DNA of 64,000 nt from AG25 sp035518815 (GTDB lineage Bacteria; Gemmatimonadota; Gemmatimonadetes; Gemmatimonadales; GWC2-71-9), in contig DATIXG010000125.1 of assembly GCA_035518815.1 (NCBI GenBank), forward strand, positions 4,181 to 68,180. Reading direction: 5' to 3'. Shown here one piece after another: positions 41,908-50,187 of the stretch. The translations under genes were made by a program, and so were the position numbers. A model generated the notes under the pieces. It made no database searches. It was not told the DNA's origin and was given only the letters and a program-made list of their open reading frames with translations. The stretch's first letter is position 1. Each line of letters opens with the position of its first letter.

Positions 41908-43530
41908 CTATTTCCCTTCCGGCCGCACCCATGCGACGCTGACCGTCGCATGGAACGCCTTCTCGAACAGCTCCGCCTTGCGCGTGGCGTCCTCCAGCTC
42001 GATCGCGGGGTCGCGGGCGGCGATCACCGAGATGCGGACCACGCCGTCGCCCACTTTGCTGCGCACACTCTTGATGGAGCAGGCGTGGGTGCGGTCGAGC
42101 CCGTCGGCCACGCGCAGGATGCCGGCGAGCCGGCGCACGAGGCGGCGCTCGCCCTTGTCGAGGCGCGCGAAATTCGGATGCGCGCGCCGGGGCAATGCGC
42201 GGCGGTGGTAGCGGGCGACGTTCGCGATAAGCTCGACCTCGCGCGTCGAAAAGCCGCGGAGGTCGCCGTGCATGATGAGGTGGTAGGCGTGCTTGTGGTG
42301 CCGTTCGTGGTTGATGAGGTACCCGATATCGTGGAGCAACGCCGCGGCGCGCAGGATATCCCGGCCGGCGGTCGGGAGGGCGTACGCATCGCGCAGGGCG
42401 TCGAAGATCTCCGCGCCGAGCTTGGCCACGTGCTCGCAGTGGCGCTCGTTGGAGCGGCACTGGTGGGCAAAGCGCCGCACGGACTCGAACCGGTCGGGCG
42501 TCTCGACGCGCGCCACGGCGGGCGCGCCGACCAGATCGTCGATCATGGTCAGCAGCACGCCGTCTCGCACGCCGCGATCGTTCACCAGCACGCGCTGGGT
42601 GCCGAGATACTTGGAGAGGCGTGTGACGACGGCGGCCCCCGCGACGATGATGTCCGCGCGCTGGGGATTCAGGCCCGGGATCTGCCGGCGGCCCTCGAGG
42701 GGCGTCTCCCGGAGACGGTCCAGGAGACGCACGATCTCAGCGCGGCTCAACACGTAATCGCGCGCGTTCGTCGCCTCGCCGTCGCGCTCCGCCTGCGCCA
42801 TCTCGGCCAGGTTCGTGAAGGTCCCGCCGCTGCCGATCAGGATCGCCGGAGCGAAGGGCGGGTCGCCGACAGCCTGCGCGATCGCGTCGTCGATCGCGCG
42901 TCGCAGCTTGCGCCAATGCTTGGGCTTCAGCGGATCGGACTTGCAGTAACGCTCCGCCAGGCGCACGGCCCCGAGCGGGAGCGACACGACCTGGTCGACG
43001 ACGCGCCCGGCAGCGAACACCACTTCGGTGCTGCCGCCGCCGATGTCCACGATCGCGGTCAGCCGGTCTTCGAGGTCGAAGTGCCGCGTCACGCTGCGGA
43101 ACGCGAGCCGGGCCTCCTCCTCTGGGGCGACGACCTCGACGCGGACGCGGTGCCGGCGCCAGGCCTCCCGCACGAATTCCCGTCCGTTCGCGGCTTCCCG
43201 CACCGCGCTGGTCGCGATGGCCTTGAGATCGGTAGCGCCGAACCCGTCCGCGATCGCCTTCATGCGGCCCAGGGCCGCGAGCGACTGCTCCATCGGCGCT
43301 TCGCCGAGCCGGCCACGGCGATACAGGCCGCGGCCCAGGCGGGTCATCTCACGGTCCTCGTCCAACACCCGGTAAGAGCCGTCCGATTGGACCTCGGCCA
43401 CCACCAGGCGCATGGAATTGGTGCCGATGTCGATGGCGGCGAGGCGCGGGGGCGAGTGGCGCTCTGGCGCGAGCCCGGGCGCAGCGCTGCCGACGGCTGG
43501 GCCTGCGCTGGATAGTGTGGCGGTCGGCAT
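41908..43530 (-). CDS. ppx: Exopolyphosphatase/GppA with HD-type C-terminal domain
   Basis: Ppx removes terminal phosphates from polyphosphate (or converts pppGpp). From ATG 43530 it has 540 residues. The actin-like domain begins AAIDIGTNSMRLVVAEV and has IVDIGGGSTEVVF and ILIGSGGTFTNLAEM. Residues ~340-540 hold an HD domain (HCEHVAKLGAEIFDAL, LLHDIGYLINHERHHKHAYHLI). It is the first gene of the polyphosphate operon, and a Pho box lies 70 bp upstream. The degrading and synthesising enzymes share one transcript. Confidence 0.94.
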   Translation of the reverse strand: MPTATLSSAGPAVGSAAPGLAPERHSPPRLAAIDIGTNSMRLVVAEVQSDGSYRVLDEDREMTRLGRGLYRRGRLGEAPMEQSLAALGRMKAIADGFGATDLKAIATSAVREAANGREFVREAWRRHRVRVEVVAPEEEARLAFRSVTRHFDLEDRLTAIVDIGGGSTEVVFAAGRVVDQVVSLPLGAVRLAERYCKSDPLKPKHWRKLRRAIDDAIAQAVGDPPFAPAILIGSGGTFTNLAEMAQAERDGEATNARDYVLSRAEIVRLLDRLRETPLEGRRQIPGLNPQRADIIVAGAAVVTRLSKYLGTQRVLVNDRGVRDGVLLTMIDDLVGAPAVARVETPDRFESVRRFAHQCRSNERHCEHVAKLGAEIFDALRDAYALPTAGRDILRAAALLHDIGYLINHERHHKHAYHLIMHGDLRGFSTREVELIANVARYHRRALPRRAHPNFARLDKGERRLVRRLAGILRVADGLDRTHACSIKSVRSKVGDGVVRISVIAARDPAIELEDATRKAELFEKAFHATVSVAWVRPEGK

Positions 43531-43599
43531 GCTGGCAGTCGAAGAGTGGGAAGCCTTAAGTCTACCACCAACAGCAAGGCGGTGCCGCGACTGGGTTCT

Positions 43600-43617
43600 G
43601 TAACGGTTGTGCAACGA
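43600..43617 (-). promoter_or_regulatory. Pho box upstream of ppx-ppk-sixA-CHAD
   Basis: Read on the minus strand, TCGTTGC-N4-CCGTTAC gives two units at an 11-bp period; the second matches the porin box exactly. It stands 70 bp before the ppx start. The first unit is degenerate, so confidence is moderate. Confidence 0.6.
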
Positions 43618-43664
43618 CAGGAGCTCCGGAAGTCAGTGTCCTACAACTTGTTATGAACCTTGGT

Positions 43665-44096
43665 TCAGCCGAGGAACTGCAGCGCGGCGATCGCTCCGGC
43701 CAGCCCCACCCCGGCGCCGGCGAGAACGTCGGTCAGGTAGTGCACCCGCAGCTGCACCCGGGAGTAGCCGACCAGACCGGCGAGGGGGACGAGCACGGGG
43801 CCGAGCAGCGGCTGCGCGAGCGTGAGTGTCGCGGCGACGGATACCGCCGCCGCGGTATGACCCGAAGGGAAGGAGAACGGGTCCGGGAGATCGACGATGG
43901 CGAGCGAGCGTCCGAGAGGGTCGCAGGGCCTGGCGCGAACCACCGTGCGCTTCAGGATCTGCACCGCTGCGTGGGACAGCGCGTTCGCGAGGAGTACCGT
44001 CAGGCCCAGGCGTGTGGTGGCGCCGCCGAACGGAAGCAACGCGACGCCCGTGCCGAGGGTGACGCGCGCTCCGCCGAGGTGAGTGAGCCAGCGCAT
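43665..44096 (-). CDS. PAP2-family membrane phosphatase
   Basis: This is a 143-residue, mostly hydrophobic protein with all three PAP2 motifs: KRTVVRARP, PSGH (FPSGHTAAAVS) and SRVQLRVHYLTD with the catalytic His. PAP2 enzymes dephosphorylate phosphatidate, undecaprenyl diphosphate or related lipids at the membrane. It starts at ATG 44096, overlapping the preceding stop by one base (TGATG), and is third in the glycosyltransferase operon. In that setting, making diacylglycerol for glycolipid synthesis is plausible. Confidence 0.88.
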   Translation of the reverse strand: MRWLTHLGGARVTLGTGVALLPFGGATTRLGLTVLLANALSHAAVQILKRTVVRARPCDPLGRSLAIVDLPDPFSFPSGHTAAAVSVAATLTLAQPLLGPVLVPLAGLVGYSRVQLRVHYLTDVLAGAGVGLAGAIAALQFLG

Positions 44097-44911
44097 CAAA
44101 CGGCCAACGGCGCCGGCCGCTGTGCCCGTTCGAAAGCGTCGGCGAGCGGTTGCCCTTCGAAGCAGGCGGGGACCTCGAGACCGAACCACCACAGGATCGT
44201 GGCGGGCACGTCGAGGAGCGAAACGGGTCGGTTGATGGGATAGTTGCGAGCGACCCGGGGACCTGCCACCACGAGCGGGATGTGGTCGTTCACCGGGTGC
44301 GGCTCGTCGTGCTCGGTCGGAACCACGCCACCGCCACCGTGGTCCGCGGTGACGATCAGGGTGCTGTCGTCCGTGACGGGAGAGAGCATCCCGACGGCAA
44401 CGTCGATTTCGGCCGCAGCGGCGAGATAGGCGTCCGACATCCATCCGTGCGCATGGCCGGCCTGGTCGCAGTCGGGGAGGTAGACGAACAGCAGGCCGTC
44501 ACGGACTCGCCGCAGCCGCTCGAGCGCCGCGGCGGCGACGTCCCGCGCGCGCCGACCCGCGGTGACGAGGTCGCGAGCGCCGGCAGCCATGGCGAGGGCC
44601 CAGGCCACGGGGAACGCGCCGGCGCCGAGGCTCGCGGCCACGATGTCGGTGGGCAGGCCGAATTTGGCGAGCTCGCGCGCGACTGGCCGAAGTGCACCGA
44701 GACCCGGGAGGAAGCCCAGCCCCGGCTCGACCAGCCGATGAGTCTCGGGGCCAACCCCGGTCGCGAGCGACGCGAGCGCCGCTACGGTGGCGCTGGGCCG
44801 CACCGTCCGCGCATGGTAGGCGCGGCTGAAGGCGCCGCCGAGCGCGTCGAGCGATGGCATGAGCCCGGGCGACACGGCATCCGGCCGCAGCCCGTCGGCG
44901 AGGATCAGCAC
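44096..44911 (-). CDS. Alkaline-phosphatase superfamily protein (phosphodiesterase type)
   Basis: The 271-residue protein resembles type I phosphodiesterase/nucleotide pyrophosphatase members. The N-terminal LILADGLRPDAV holds the first metal-ligand Asp. RPSATVAALASLATG has the Thr/Ser nucleophile position. YLPDCDQAGHAHG and LIVTADHGGGG supply the remaining ligands. It begins essentially at the core fold with no signal peptide, so it is probably cytoplasmic or membrane-peripheral. The GTG start overlaps the preceding stop (TAGTG). Confidence 0.85.
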   Translation of the reverse strand: MLILADGLRPDAVSPGLMPSLDALGGAFSRAYHARTVRPSATVAALASLATGVGPETHRLVEPGLGFLPGLGALRPVARELAKFGLPTDIVAASLGAGAFPVAWALAMAAGARDLVTAGRRARDVAAAALERLRRVRDGLLFVYLPDCDQAGHAHGWMSDAYLAAAAEIDVAVGMLSPVTDDSTLIVTADHGGGGVVPTEHDEPHPVNDHIPLVVAGPRVARNYPINRPVSLLDVPATILWWFGLEVPACFEGQPLADAFERAQRPAPLAV

Positions 44912-46062
44912 TAGGCGGCGAATGAGGCCACCTCCGCTCCTTTGGGATGTGCAAGGTCCGCATAACGCGCCAGCAGCTCGGCGTCTTCCACCGCGCTGTC
45001 ACGCTGGACGGCATGTTCACGCGCGGCGGCGGACATGGCGAACCGGCGGCGTGGATCGGCGACGAGTGCCTCAATCGCTTCCGCGAATGCGGCGGCGTCG
45101 CGCGGGGGCACGAGAATCCCCGTCTCGCCGTCGGTCACGTTTTCCCGCAAGCCCCCTGCATCGGCTGCGATGACGGCGACACCGGAGGCCATGGCCTCCA
45201 TCGCCACCAGGCCGCAGGTCTCGGTGGTCGAGGGCAGCACGCATAGATCGGAGCTCGCATACAGCGCAGCGAGACGCTCGCGGGGCAGGAAGCCGAGCTG
45301 GCGGACGAACGGCAGGTCGGTGACGAGGCGCTGCTCGAGCGGTCCCTCCCCGGCGATGACGAACGTCGCCCGCTGCGCGAGCCGCTGCCGCGCCAGGCGC
45401 CACGCCTCGGTCAGGACGTCGAGGCCCTTCTCGCGAGCGAGCCGGCCTACGTGCAGGACGACCGTCGTGTCGTCGCCCCCGGACAACCAGCGACGCCATC
45501 CGGACTCCCGCCGGGCGGGGTGGAAAAGCCGCGGGTCCACACCCCGTCCCCACACGATCGACGGCGAGATCCTATGCTGCGCGAGCTCGGCTCTCGTTCC
45601 CTCGCCGGGAGTGAGGGTCAGCGCCGCGGGCTGGTGGAACCAACGGAGCCAGCTCCAGACGAGCGGGGTGATCACCCCCGCTCCGTAGTGCTTTGCGTAC
45701 CTCGGGAAGTCGGTGTGGAACGAGGTCACGAGCGGCAGGCGTCGTTCGATGGCGAACCGCCGGCCCATCAGCCCCAGCGGGCCTTCCGTGTGCACGTGAA
45801 TCAGTTCGGGCTGAAACGCGGCGAGGAAGGCGGCGACCGCGCGATAGCGTGGTGCGGACAGGCGGATCGCCGGGTACGGCGGGAACGGGAACGAGACGAC
45901 CCGCAGCTCGCCGGCCGCGGCGTCGGGGGCGTCAGGATAGCGCGGTGCCACCACCACTGTCTCATGCCCTTCACGCACGAGCGCATCCACCGTGCGGCGC
46001 ACGATGGTGCTCACCCCGTTGACCTGGGGCACGTAGGTGTCGGATACGATCCCAATACGCAC
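44911..46062 (-). CDS. GT4 glycosyltransferase (MgtA/SqdX-like), Pho-controlled
   Basis: GT-B enzyme with IGIVSDTYVPQVNGVSTIVRR-type N-terminus (first 20 residues diagnostic), HVHTEGPLG, LHVGRLAREKGLDVL and LPSTTETCGLVAMEAMASG (donor-sugar EX7E). It is closest in pattern to GDP-mannose-dependent mannosyltransferases and sulfolipid SqdX, which glycosylate diacylglycerol lipids. The GTG at 46062 fits the family N-terminus; a TTG at 46089 would lie almost inside the Pho box. First gene of an operon with the phosphatase and PAP2 genes. Use in replacing phospholipids under phosphate shortage is inferred. Confidence 0.87.
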   Translation of the reverse strand: MRIGIVSDTYVPQVNGVSTIVRRTVDALVREGHETVVVAPRYPDAPDAAAGELRVVSFPFPPYPAIRLSAPRYRAVAAFLAAFQPELIHVHTEGPLGLMGRRFAIERRLPLVTSFHTDFPRYAKHYGAGVITPLVWSWLRWFHQPAALTLTPGEGTRAELAQHRISPSIVWGRGVDPRLFHPARRESGWRRWLSGGDDTTVVLHVGRLAREKGLDVLTEAWRLARQRLAQRATFVIAGEGPLEQRLVTDLPFVRQLGFLPRERLAALYASSDLCVLPSTTETCGLVAMEAMASGVAVIAADAGGLRENVTDGETGILVPPRDAAAFAEAIEALVADPRRRFAMSAAAREHAVQRDSAVEDAELLARYADLAHPKGAEVASFAA

Positions 46063-46095
46063 GACCGGAGAATTGGGTCGGTGCGTCAATTGCCG

Positions 46096-46124
46096 GTGAC
46101 GGGCATGTGACAGCTTGGTAACAG
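46096..46124 (-). promoter_or_regulatory. Triple Pho box upstream of the glycosyltransferase operon
   Basis: Read on the minus strand, CTGTTAC, CTGTCAC and CCGTCAC start at exact 11-bp intervals (46124-46118, 46113-46107, 46102-46096). This matches the PhoB consensus CTGTCAT-N4 repeated and is the best Pho box in the window. It lies between the phoR stop and the glycosyltransferase. Confidence 0.85.
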
Positions 46125-46142
46125 TGCCAAACTGCCAGAATG

Positions 46143-47870
46143 TCAGCCTTGGGGCGGCTCCGCAGGGAAGAACAGCTCGATCGTCGTGCCACGACCCACG
46201 GCGGACTCGGCCCAGACCCGGCCGCCGTGCGCTTCGACGAGGTGTTTGACGATGGCCAGCCCGAGTCCCGTCCCACCCTGGGTGCGTGCCCGGCCAGCAT
46301 CAGCGCGATAGAACCGCTCGAACACGCGGGCCAGGTGTTCGGGGGCGATTCCCGATCCCGAATCCGCCACCGCCACGACCACCCCGCCAGCGGCCCCCGT
46401 CGCCCGCACGGTGACCTGGCCGTCCGCCGGCGTATGGCGGAGCGCGTTGTCGAAGAGGTTCGTAAAGATCTGTCGCAGGGCATCGGCGTCGGCGGAGACA
46501 GCGTCCGCGCCCGGCGCGACCTGGACCCCGAGCTTCACCCGGCGCTCCGCGGCACGATCAGCGAACGGTGTCCAGGCATCGCGCGCGAGCGCGGCGATGT
46601 CCACGACTCGTTGCTGGGGCTGCCATCCACCGGACTCGATGCGGGACAGGTCGAGCAGGTCGTCGACCAGGCGTTGCATGCGGTGTGCATTCGAGAGGAT
46701 GGTTTCTGCAAACTTCTGAGCTTGCGGGTTCGGGCCCGGCTCGGCGGCGAGCGTTTCGGCGTATCCCGCAATCGACGTGAGCGGGGTTTTCAGCTCGTGC
46801 GAGACGTTGGCCACGAAGTCGCGCCGCACCGCTTCGAGACGCCTCAGGTCGGTCACGTCGCGGAACACGAACAACGCTCCGCCGTTCGGCAGGGCCCGCC
46901 CCGTGACGAGGAGGGCGCGATGCTCGAGATCGAGCTGTTGCTGCTCGACGTCACGTCCCTCGAGGACGTCGCTCATGAGCTCACGCGCCCGCTTGTCGTG
47001 AAACAGCTCGGCGAGCGGGGGCAGCGGGTCGGTGCCGTGCCGGCCGAGCAAGCGGCGCGCCGCGGCATTCACCATGACGACGGCCCCGCCCCAGTCGGTC
47101 GCGAGCACGCCGTCCGCCATGGATTCGATCAGTGTTCGCGTTTCCTCGCGCTCCTGCCGCAAGTCGTGGAACCGCCGCTCGAGCTGATCGTGCATCGCAT
47201 GGAGCGCGAGGATGTGGTCGGCGATCTCGGGGACCGTAGAGTCGGGGAACCGGGGGGTCTCGCCCGCCGCGATCGCCCGGGCTGCTGCGCCGAGCTCCAC
47301 CAGCGGACGGGCGACCGTGGCGCTGAAGATCCACGCGAGGACGGCGGCGAACCCCAGCGCGACGAGTCCGGCGAACACCACGCCTCGCATCACTCCGAGG
47401 ACCGCGGCATTCACGTTGTCGAGCGTGGTGGCGACCCGAACGACCGCGATCCCGCGTGGCCCGCCGCGTACCGCGACGTAGATCGTGGACTGGTTGGTCG
47501 ATGCGCTCCGCCGCTGCGCGCGACCCAGGCCCGAGGCCATGGCCCGGATCACCTCGGGACGTCCGCTGTGATTCTCGAGGCCGTCGAGCGCTGCGCGGTC
47601 GAACTCCGTATCTCCCCGAACCCATCCCGCCGGGTCGATGAGTGTGACGCGATGGCCTGTGAGTGCGCCCAGTCGGTGGGCGGCTTCGGGCCAGTCGAGC
47701 GAGTCGGCGGGAAGCAAGGCAGCGAGCAAGCGCGCTTCGTGCCCCAGGTCTTCGCTGATGACGTCTTCCAGATGGTGACGCAGGAGGCGGTCGGCTCCAC
47801 CGATCAGCCCGACCACCGTTGCCGCGACGAGCAAGCTCGTCGTGGTGAAGAGACGGACGGCGAGCCTCAT
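46143..47870 (-). CDS. phoR: Phosphate regulon sensor histidine kinase PhoR
   Basis: The 575-residue kinase has two transmembrane helices (about 10-25 and 157-183) flanking a ~130-residue periplasmic domain. A HAMP segment (~184-204), PAS domain (~243-340), HisKA with His358 in VSHELKTPLTS, and an ATPase domain (NLFDNALRHT, DSGSGIAPEHLARVFERF, GTGLGLAIVKHLVE) follow. It starts 4 bp inside phoB. Neighbours and Pho boxes identify it as PhoR; a large extracytoplasmic domain is more than the E. coli protein has. Confidence 0.93.
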   Translation of the reverse strand: MRLAVRLFTTTSLLVAATVVGLIGGADRLLRHHLEDVISEDLGHEARLLAALLPADSLDWPEAAHRLGALTGHRVTLIDPAGWVRGDTEFDRAALDGLENHSGRPEVIRAMASGLGRAQRRSASTNQSTIYVAVRGGPRGIAVVRVATTLDNVNAAVLGVMRGVVFAGLVALGFAAVLAWIFSATVARPLVELGAAARAIAAGETPRFPDSTVPEIADHILALHAMHDQLERRFHDLRQEREETRTLIESMADGVLATDWGGAVVMVNAAARRLLGRHGTDPLPPLAELFHDKRARELMSDVLEGRDVEQQQLDLEHRALLVTGRALPNGGALFVFRDVTDLRRLEAVRRDFVANVSHELKTPLTSIAGYAETLAAEPGPNPQAQKFAETILSNAHRMQRLVDDLLDLSRIESGGWQPQQRVVDIAALARDAWTPFADRAAERRVKLGVQVAPGADAVSADADALRQIFTNLFDNALRHTPADGQVTVRATGAAGGVVVAVADSGSGIAPEHLARVFERFYRADAGRARTQGGTGLGLAIVKHLVEAHGGRVWAESAVGRGTTIELFFPAEPPQG

Positions 47871-48598
47871 CCCCGCTTCCGAGCGGGAGGCGGGGCGCGG
47901 AAACGATAGCCGGCCCCGCGTACGGTCTCGATAGCCGCGCCCGCCGAGCCAAGTTTCTGGCGGAGTCGCTGGACGTGCATGTCCACGGTGCGAGTCTGAA
48001 TATCCGGCTGCGCTCCCCACACCGTCTCGAGCAGTTGCGCCCGGCTCTGGACGCGGCCCTGGCGCTCCATCAGCGTGCACAGCAGGCGGAACTCGGTGGC
48101 GGTCAACTCCACCTCATGCCCTTTCACGGTCGCGCGATGGGCGGTGGCGTCGACCGCAATCAGCCCGGCGGTGAGGAGGCCTCCGGATGCCACGGCGGGC
48201 GCCGCGAGGCGCCGCAGCACCGCGCCGACGCGCAGCACCAGTTCCTGCGGGGAGAACGGCTTGGGGAGGTAGTCGTCCGCGCCGAGCGAGAGGCCCTTGA
48301 TCCGATCGGCCTCTTCTTTGCGCGCCGTGAGGACGATGACGCCAATATGCTTCGTGTCCTGATGCCGGCGGAGCTCGGCGAGCACGTCGTAGCCCGACAG
48401 GCCCGGCAGCATGAGGTCGAGCACGATGAGGTCGGGTCGCTCTTCGCGGGCGGTGCGCAGGGCGTCCCGGCCATTCGTGGCCGTCGAGACCCGGTAACTC
48501 GCTTTGGCGAGATGGTACGCGACGAGCGCGGTGATGTCGGGCTCGTCGTCCACCACCAGGACGCGCTGGCCGCCGTTCTTGCCGGGTGGCGCGGTCAC
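47867..48598 (-). CDS. phoB: Phosphate regulon response regulator PhoB
   Basis: This is an OmpR/PhoB-class regulator of 243 residues. The receiver domain has phospho-acceptor Asp61 (VLDLMLPG), acidic pair Asp17-18 and Lys in YLPKPFS. The winged-helix C-terminal domain has LTATEFRLLCTLM and RTVDMHVQRLRQKLG. It should bind the 11-bp direct repeats found at four places in this window. GTG start overlaps the preceding gene (GTGA). Confidence 0.94.
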   Translation of the reverse strand: MTAPPGKNGGQRVLVVDDEPDITALVAYHLAKASYRVSTATNGRDALRTAREERPDLIVLDLMLPGLSGYDVLAELRRHQDTKHIGVIVLTARKEEADRIKGLSLGADDYLPKPFSPQELVLRVGAVLRRLAAPAVASGGLLTAGLIAVDATAHRATVKGHEVELTATEFRLLCTLMERQGRVQSRAQLLETVWGAQPDIQTRTVDMHVQRLRQKLGSAGAAIETVRGAGYRFRAPPPARKRG

Positions 48599-48870
48599 AG
48601 GTCGACGTTCGCGCCCGGGTCGCGCTTCGACAGTCGCTCGATCGCTCTGCGGGCCGTGGACCTGGCGCGCGCCGTCGCGTCGGGATCGCGCACCACGGTG
48701 AGGACCGCGCGATCCTTATCTGCCTCGACGGTGACGGCGAGGACGTCGTCACCGCGAGTGCCGGACGGCAACAGCCAGCGGGGCACGTCGAAGAACCCCT
48801 GCCCGTCCACCTCGATGACGGTGTGGTTCTCCTCGTGGTGGTCCACTATCCAGCGATGGCGGTCGGTCAT
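48595..48870 (-). CDS. DUF3006-like small protein
   Basis: This 91-residue protein resembles DUF3006 proteins: HTVIEVDG, VPRWLLPSGTRGDDVLAV and a C-terminal helix ATARARSTARRAIERLS. No function is known for the family. It is the first gene of the operon with phoB-phoR, overlapping phoB by 4 bp. The ATG at 48870 is preferred over 48912. Confidence 0.75.
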   Translation of the reverse strand: MTDRHRWIVDHHEENHTVIEVDGQGFFDVPRWLLPSGTRGDDVLAVTVEADKDRAVLTVVRDPDATARARSTARRAIERLSKRDPGANVDL

Positions 48871-48954
48871 GGCGGGCCCCCGGCCGAGGGTTCGGTTCGC
48901 GGGACGCGCCAAGGTAGCGTGGGAGACGTGGCCTTGGCAATTTCCTGTTCAACG

Positions 48955-50187
48955 ATGCGCGTCTTTGTCAACGAGCGACCAGTGGACGTCGCGCGCGGCG
49001 CGACCGTGCGTGATGCCGTGGCCGCGTTCGACGCCGGGCTGGCCGGTCTCATCGCGGCGGGCGCATACGTGACCGACGGCGTGGGCCGCCCGGTAGACGC
49101 GTCCGATCCGGTCGGCGAAGCCGGTACGGTGTTCCGGGTCATCGTTCCCGCTGGTGGCGGCGTGGCCGCCCGGCTCTCCAAGGCTACGCTGCGGCGCTGG
49201 CCGAAAGCGGAGCTGCACGTCCATCTGGATGGGTCCCTCCGCCCGCAGACCATGCTCGAGCTGGGGCGGGAAGCGGGCGTGCCGCTGCCCGCCGATACCC
49301 CCGACGCCCTCGGGCGCGCGTTGGCCGTGGGCTCGGCGGGCCTCGAGGCGTATCTCGCGCGGTACGAAGTCACGCTCGCCGTGATGCAGACGGCCGCCGC
49401 GCTCGAGCGGATCGCCTACGAATTCGTGCTGGATGTGGCGGCCGAGTCGGTGCGCTACGTCGAGGTGCGGTACTCCCCGCTCCTCCACCCGACCCTCTCG
49501 CTCAGCGAGGCGATCGAGGCTCCTCTGCGGGGCCTGGCTCGCGGCAGCGCGGAAACGGGGACGCGAGTCGGGGTCATTCTGTGCGCGATCCGCACGCTCC
49601 CGCCGGCACGCTCCCTCGACCTCGCGCAGGCCGCCGCCGACTACCGGGGGGAGGGCGTCGTCGGATTCGATCTCGCGGGCGCCGAGCGCGGGCATCGCGC
49701 CGGAGAGCACCGCGCGGCGTTCGCATTCGCGGTCGAGCGCGGCCTGGCCTGCACCTGCCACGCGGGTGAGGGTGACGGAGCGGCGTCCATCTACGACGCC
49801 CTCCATGTGTGCGGCGCCACACGGATCGGTCATGGCACGCGCCTGGGGGAGGACGCCGCGTTGCTCGCCGCGGTGGTGGAGCAGCGCATCCCGCTCGAGA
49901 TGTGCCTCACGAGCAACGTGCACACCCATGCGGTGGCGTCACCCGCCGCGCATCCGTTCCGCCGCTATCTCGAGCAGGGCGTGGTCGTGACCCTCAACAC
50001 TGATGGGCGCCTCGTCGATGGCGTCACCCTCACCGATGAGTACTATCTCGCCCACACGGTCCTCGGCCTCGGCAGGGACGACCTCGTGAAGGTCACGCTG
50101 AATGCGTGGGAGAGCGCCTTCCTTCCAGACTTCGAAAAGGTCGCGCTCATCGCGCGCGTCAACGGCGAGCTGGAGAAATTGGAGTGA
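48955..50187 (+). CDS. Adenosine deaminase-family enzyme with N-terminal ThiS-like beta-grasp domain
   Basis: From ATG 48955 the protein has 410 residues. Residues 1-69 look like a ThiS/TGS-type beta-grasp domain (RVFVNERPVDVARGATVRD, ending VIVPAGGG). The amidohydrolase domain follows: HVH (88-90), CHAGEG, GHGTRLGED, LTSNVHTH and NTDGRL, with zinc ligands and the catalytic Glu intact. The second Asp of the canonical NTDD is Gly, so substrate preference may differ from adenosine. It overlaps the nucleoside phosphorylase start (GTGA), which supports purine nucleoside salvage. Confidence 0.88.
   Translation: MRVFVNERPVDVARGATVRDAVAAFDAGLAGLIAAGAYVTDGVGRPVDASDPVGEAGTVFRVIVPAGGGVAARLSKATLRRWPKAELHVHLDGSLRPQTMLELGREAGVPLPADTPDALGRALAVGSAGLEAYLARYEVTLAVMQTAAALERIAYEFVLDVAAESVRYVEVRYSPLLHPTLSLSEAIEAPLRGLARGSAETGTRVGVILCAIRTLPPARSLDLAQAAADYRGEGVVGFDLAGAERGHRAGEHRAAFAFAVERGLACTCHAGEGDGAASIYDALHVCGATRIGHGTRLGEDAALLAAVVEQRIPLEMCLTSNVHTHAVASPAAHPFRRYLEQGVVVTLNTDGRLVDGVTLTDEYYLAHTVLGLGRDDLVKVTLNAWESAFLPDFEKVALIARVNGELEKLE

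Noticed and set aside
39843..41942. 699-codon plus-strand frame
   Set aside because: Antisense to ppk, whose motifs are unambiguous.
48586..48954. Upstream extension of the deaminase-like gene
   Set aside because: It would run antisense through the DUF3006-like gene; ATG 48955 begins the beta-grasp domain.
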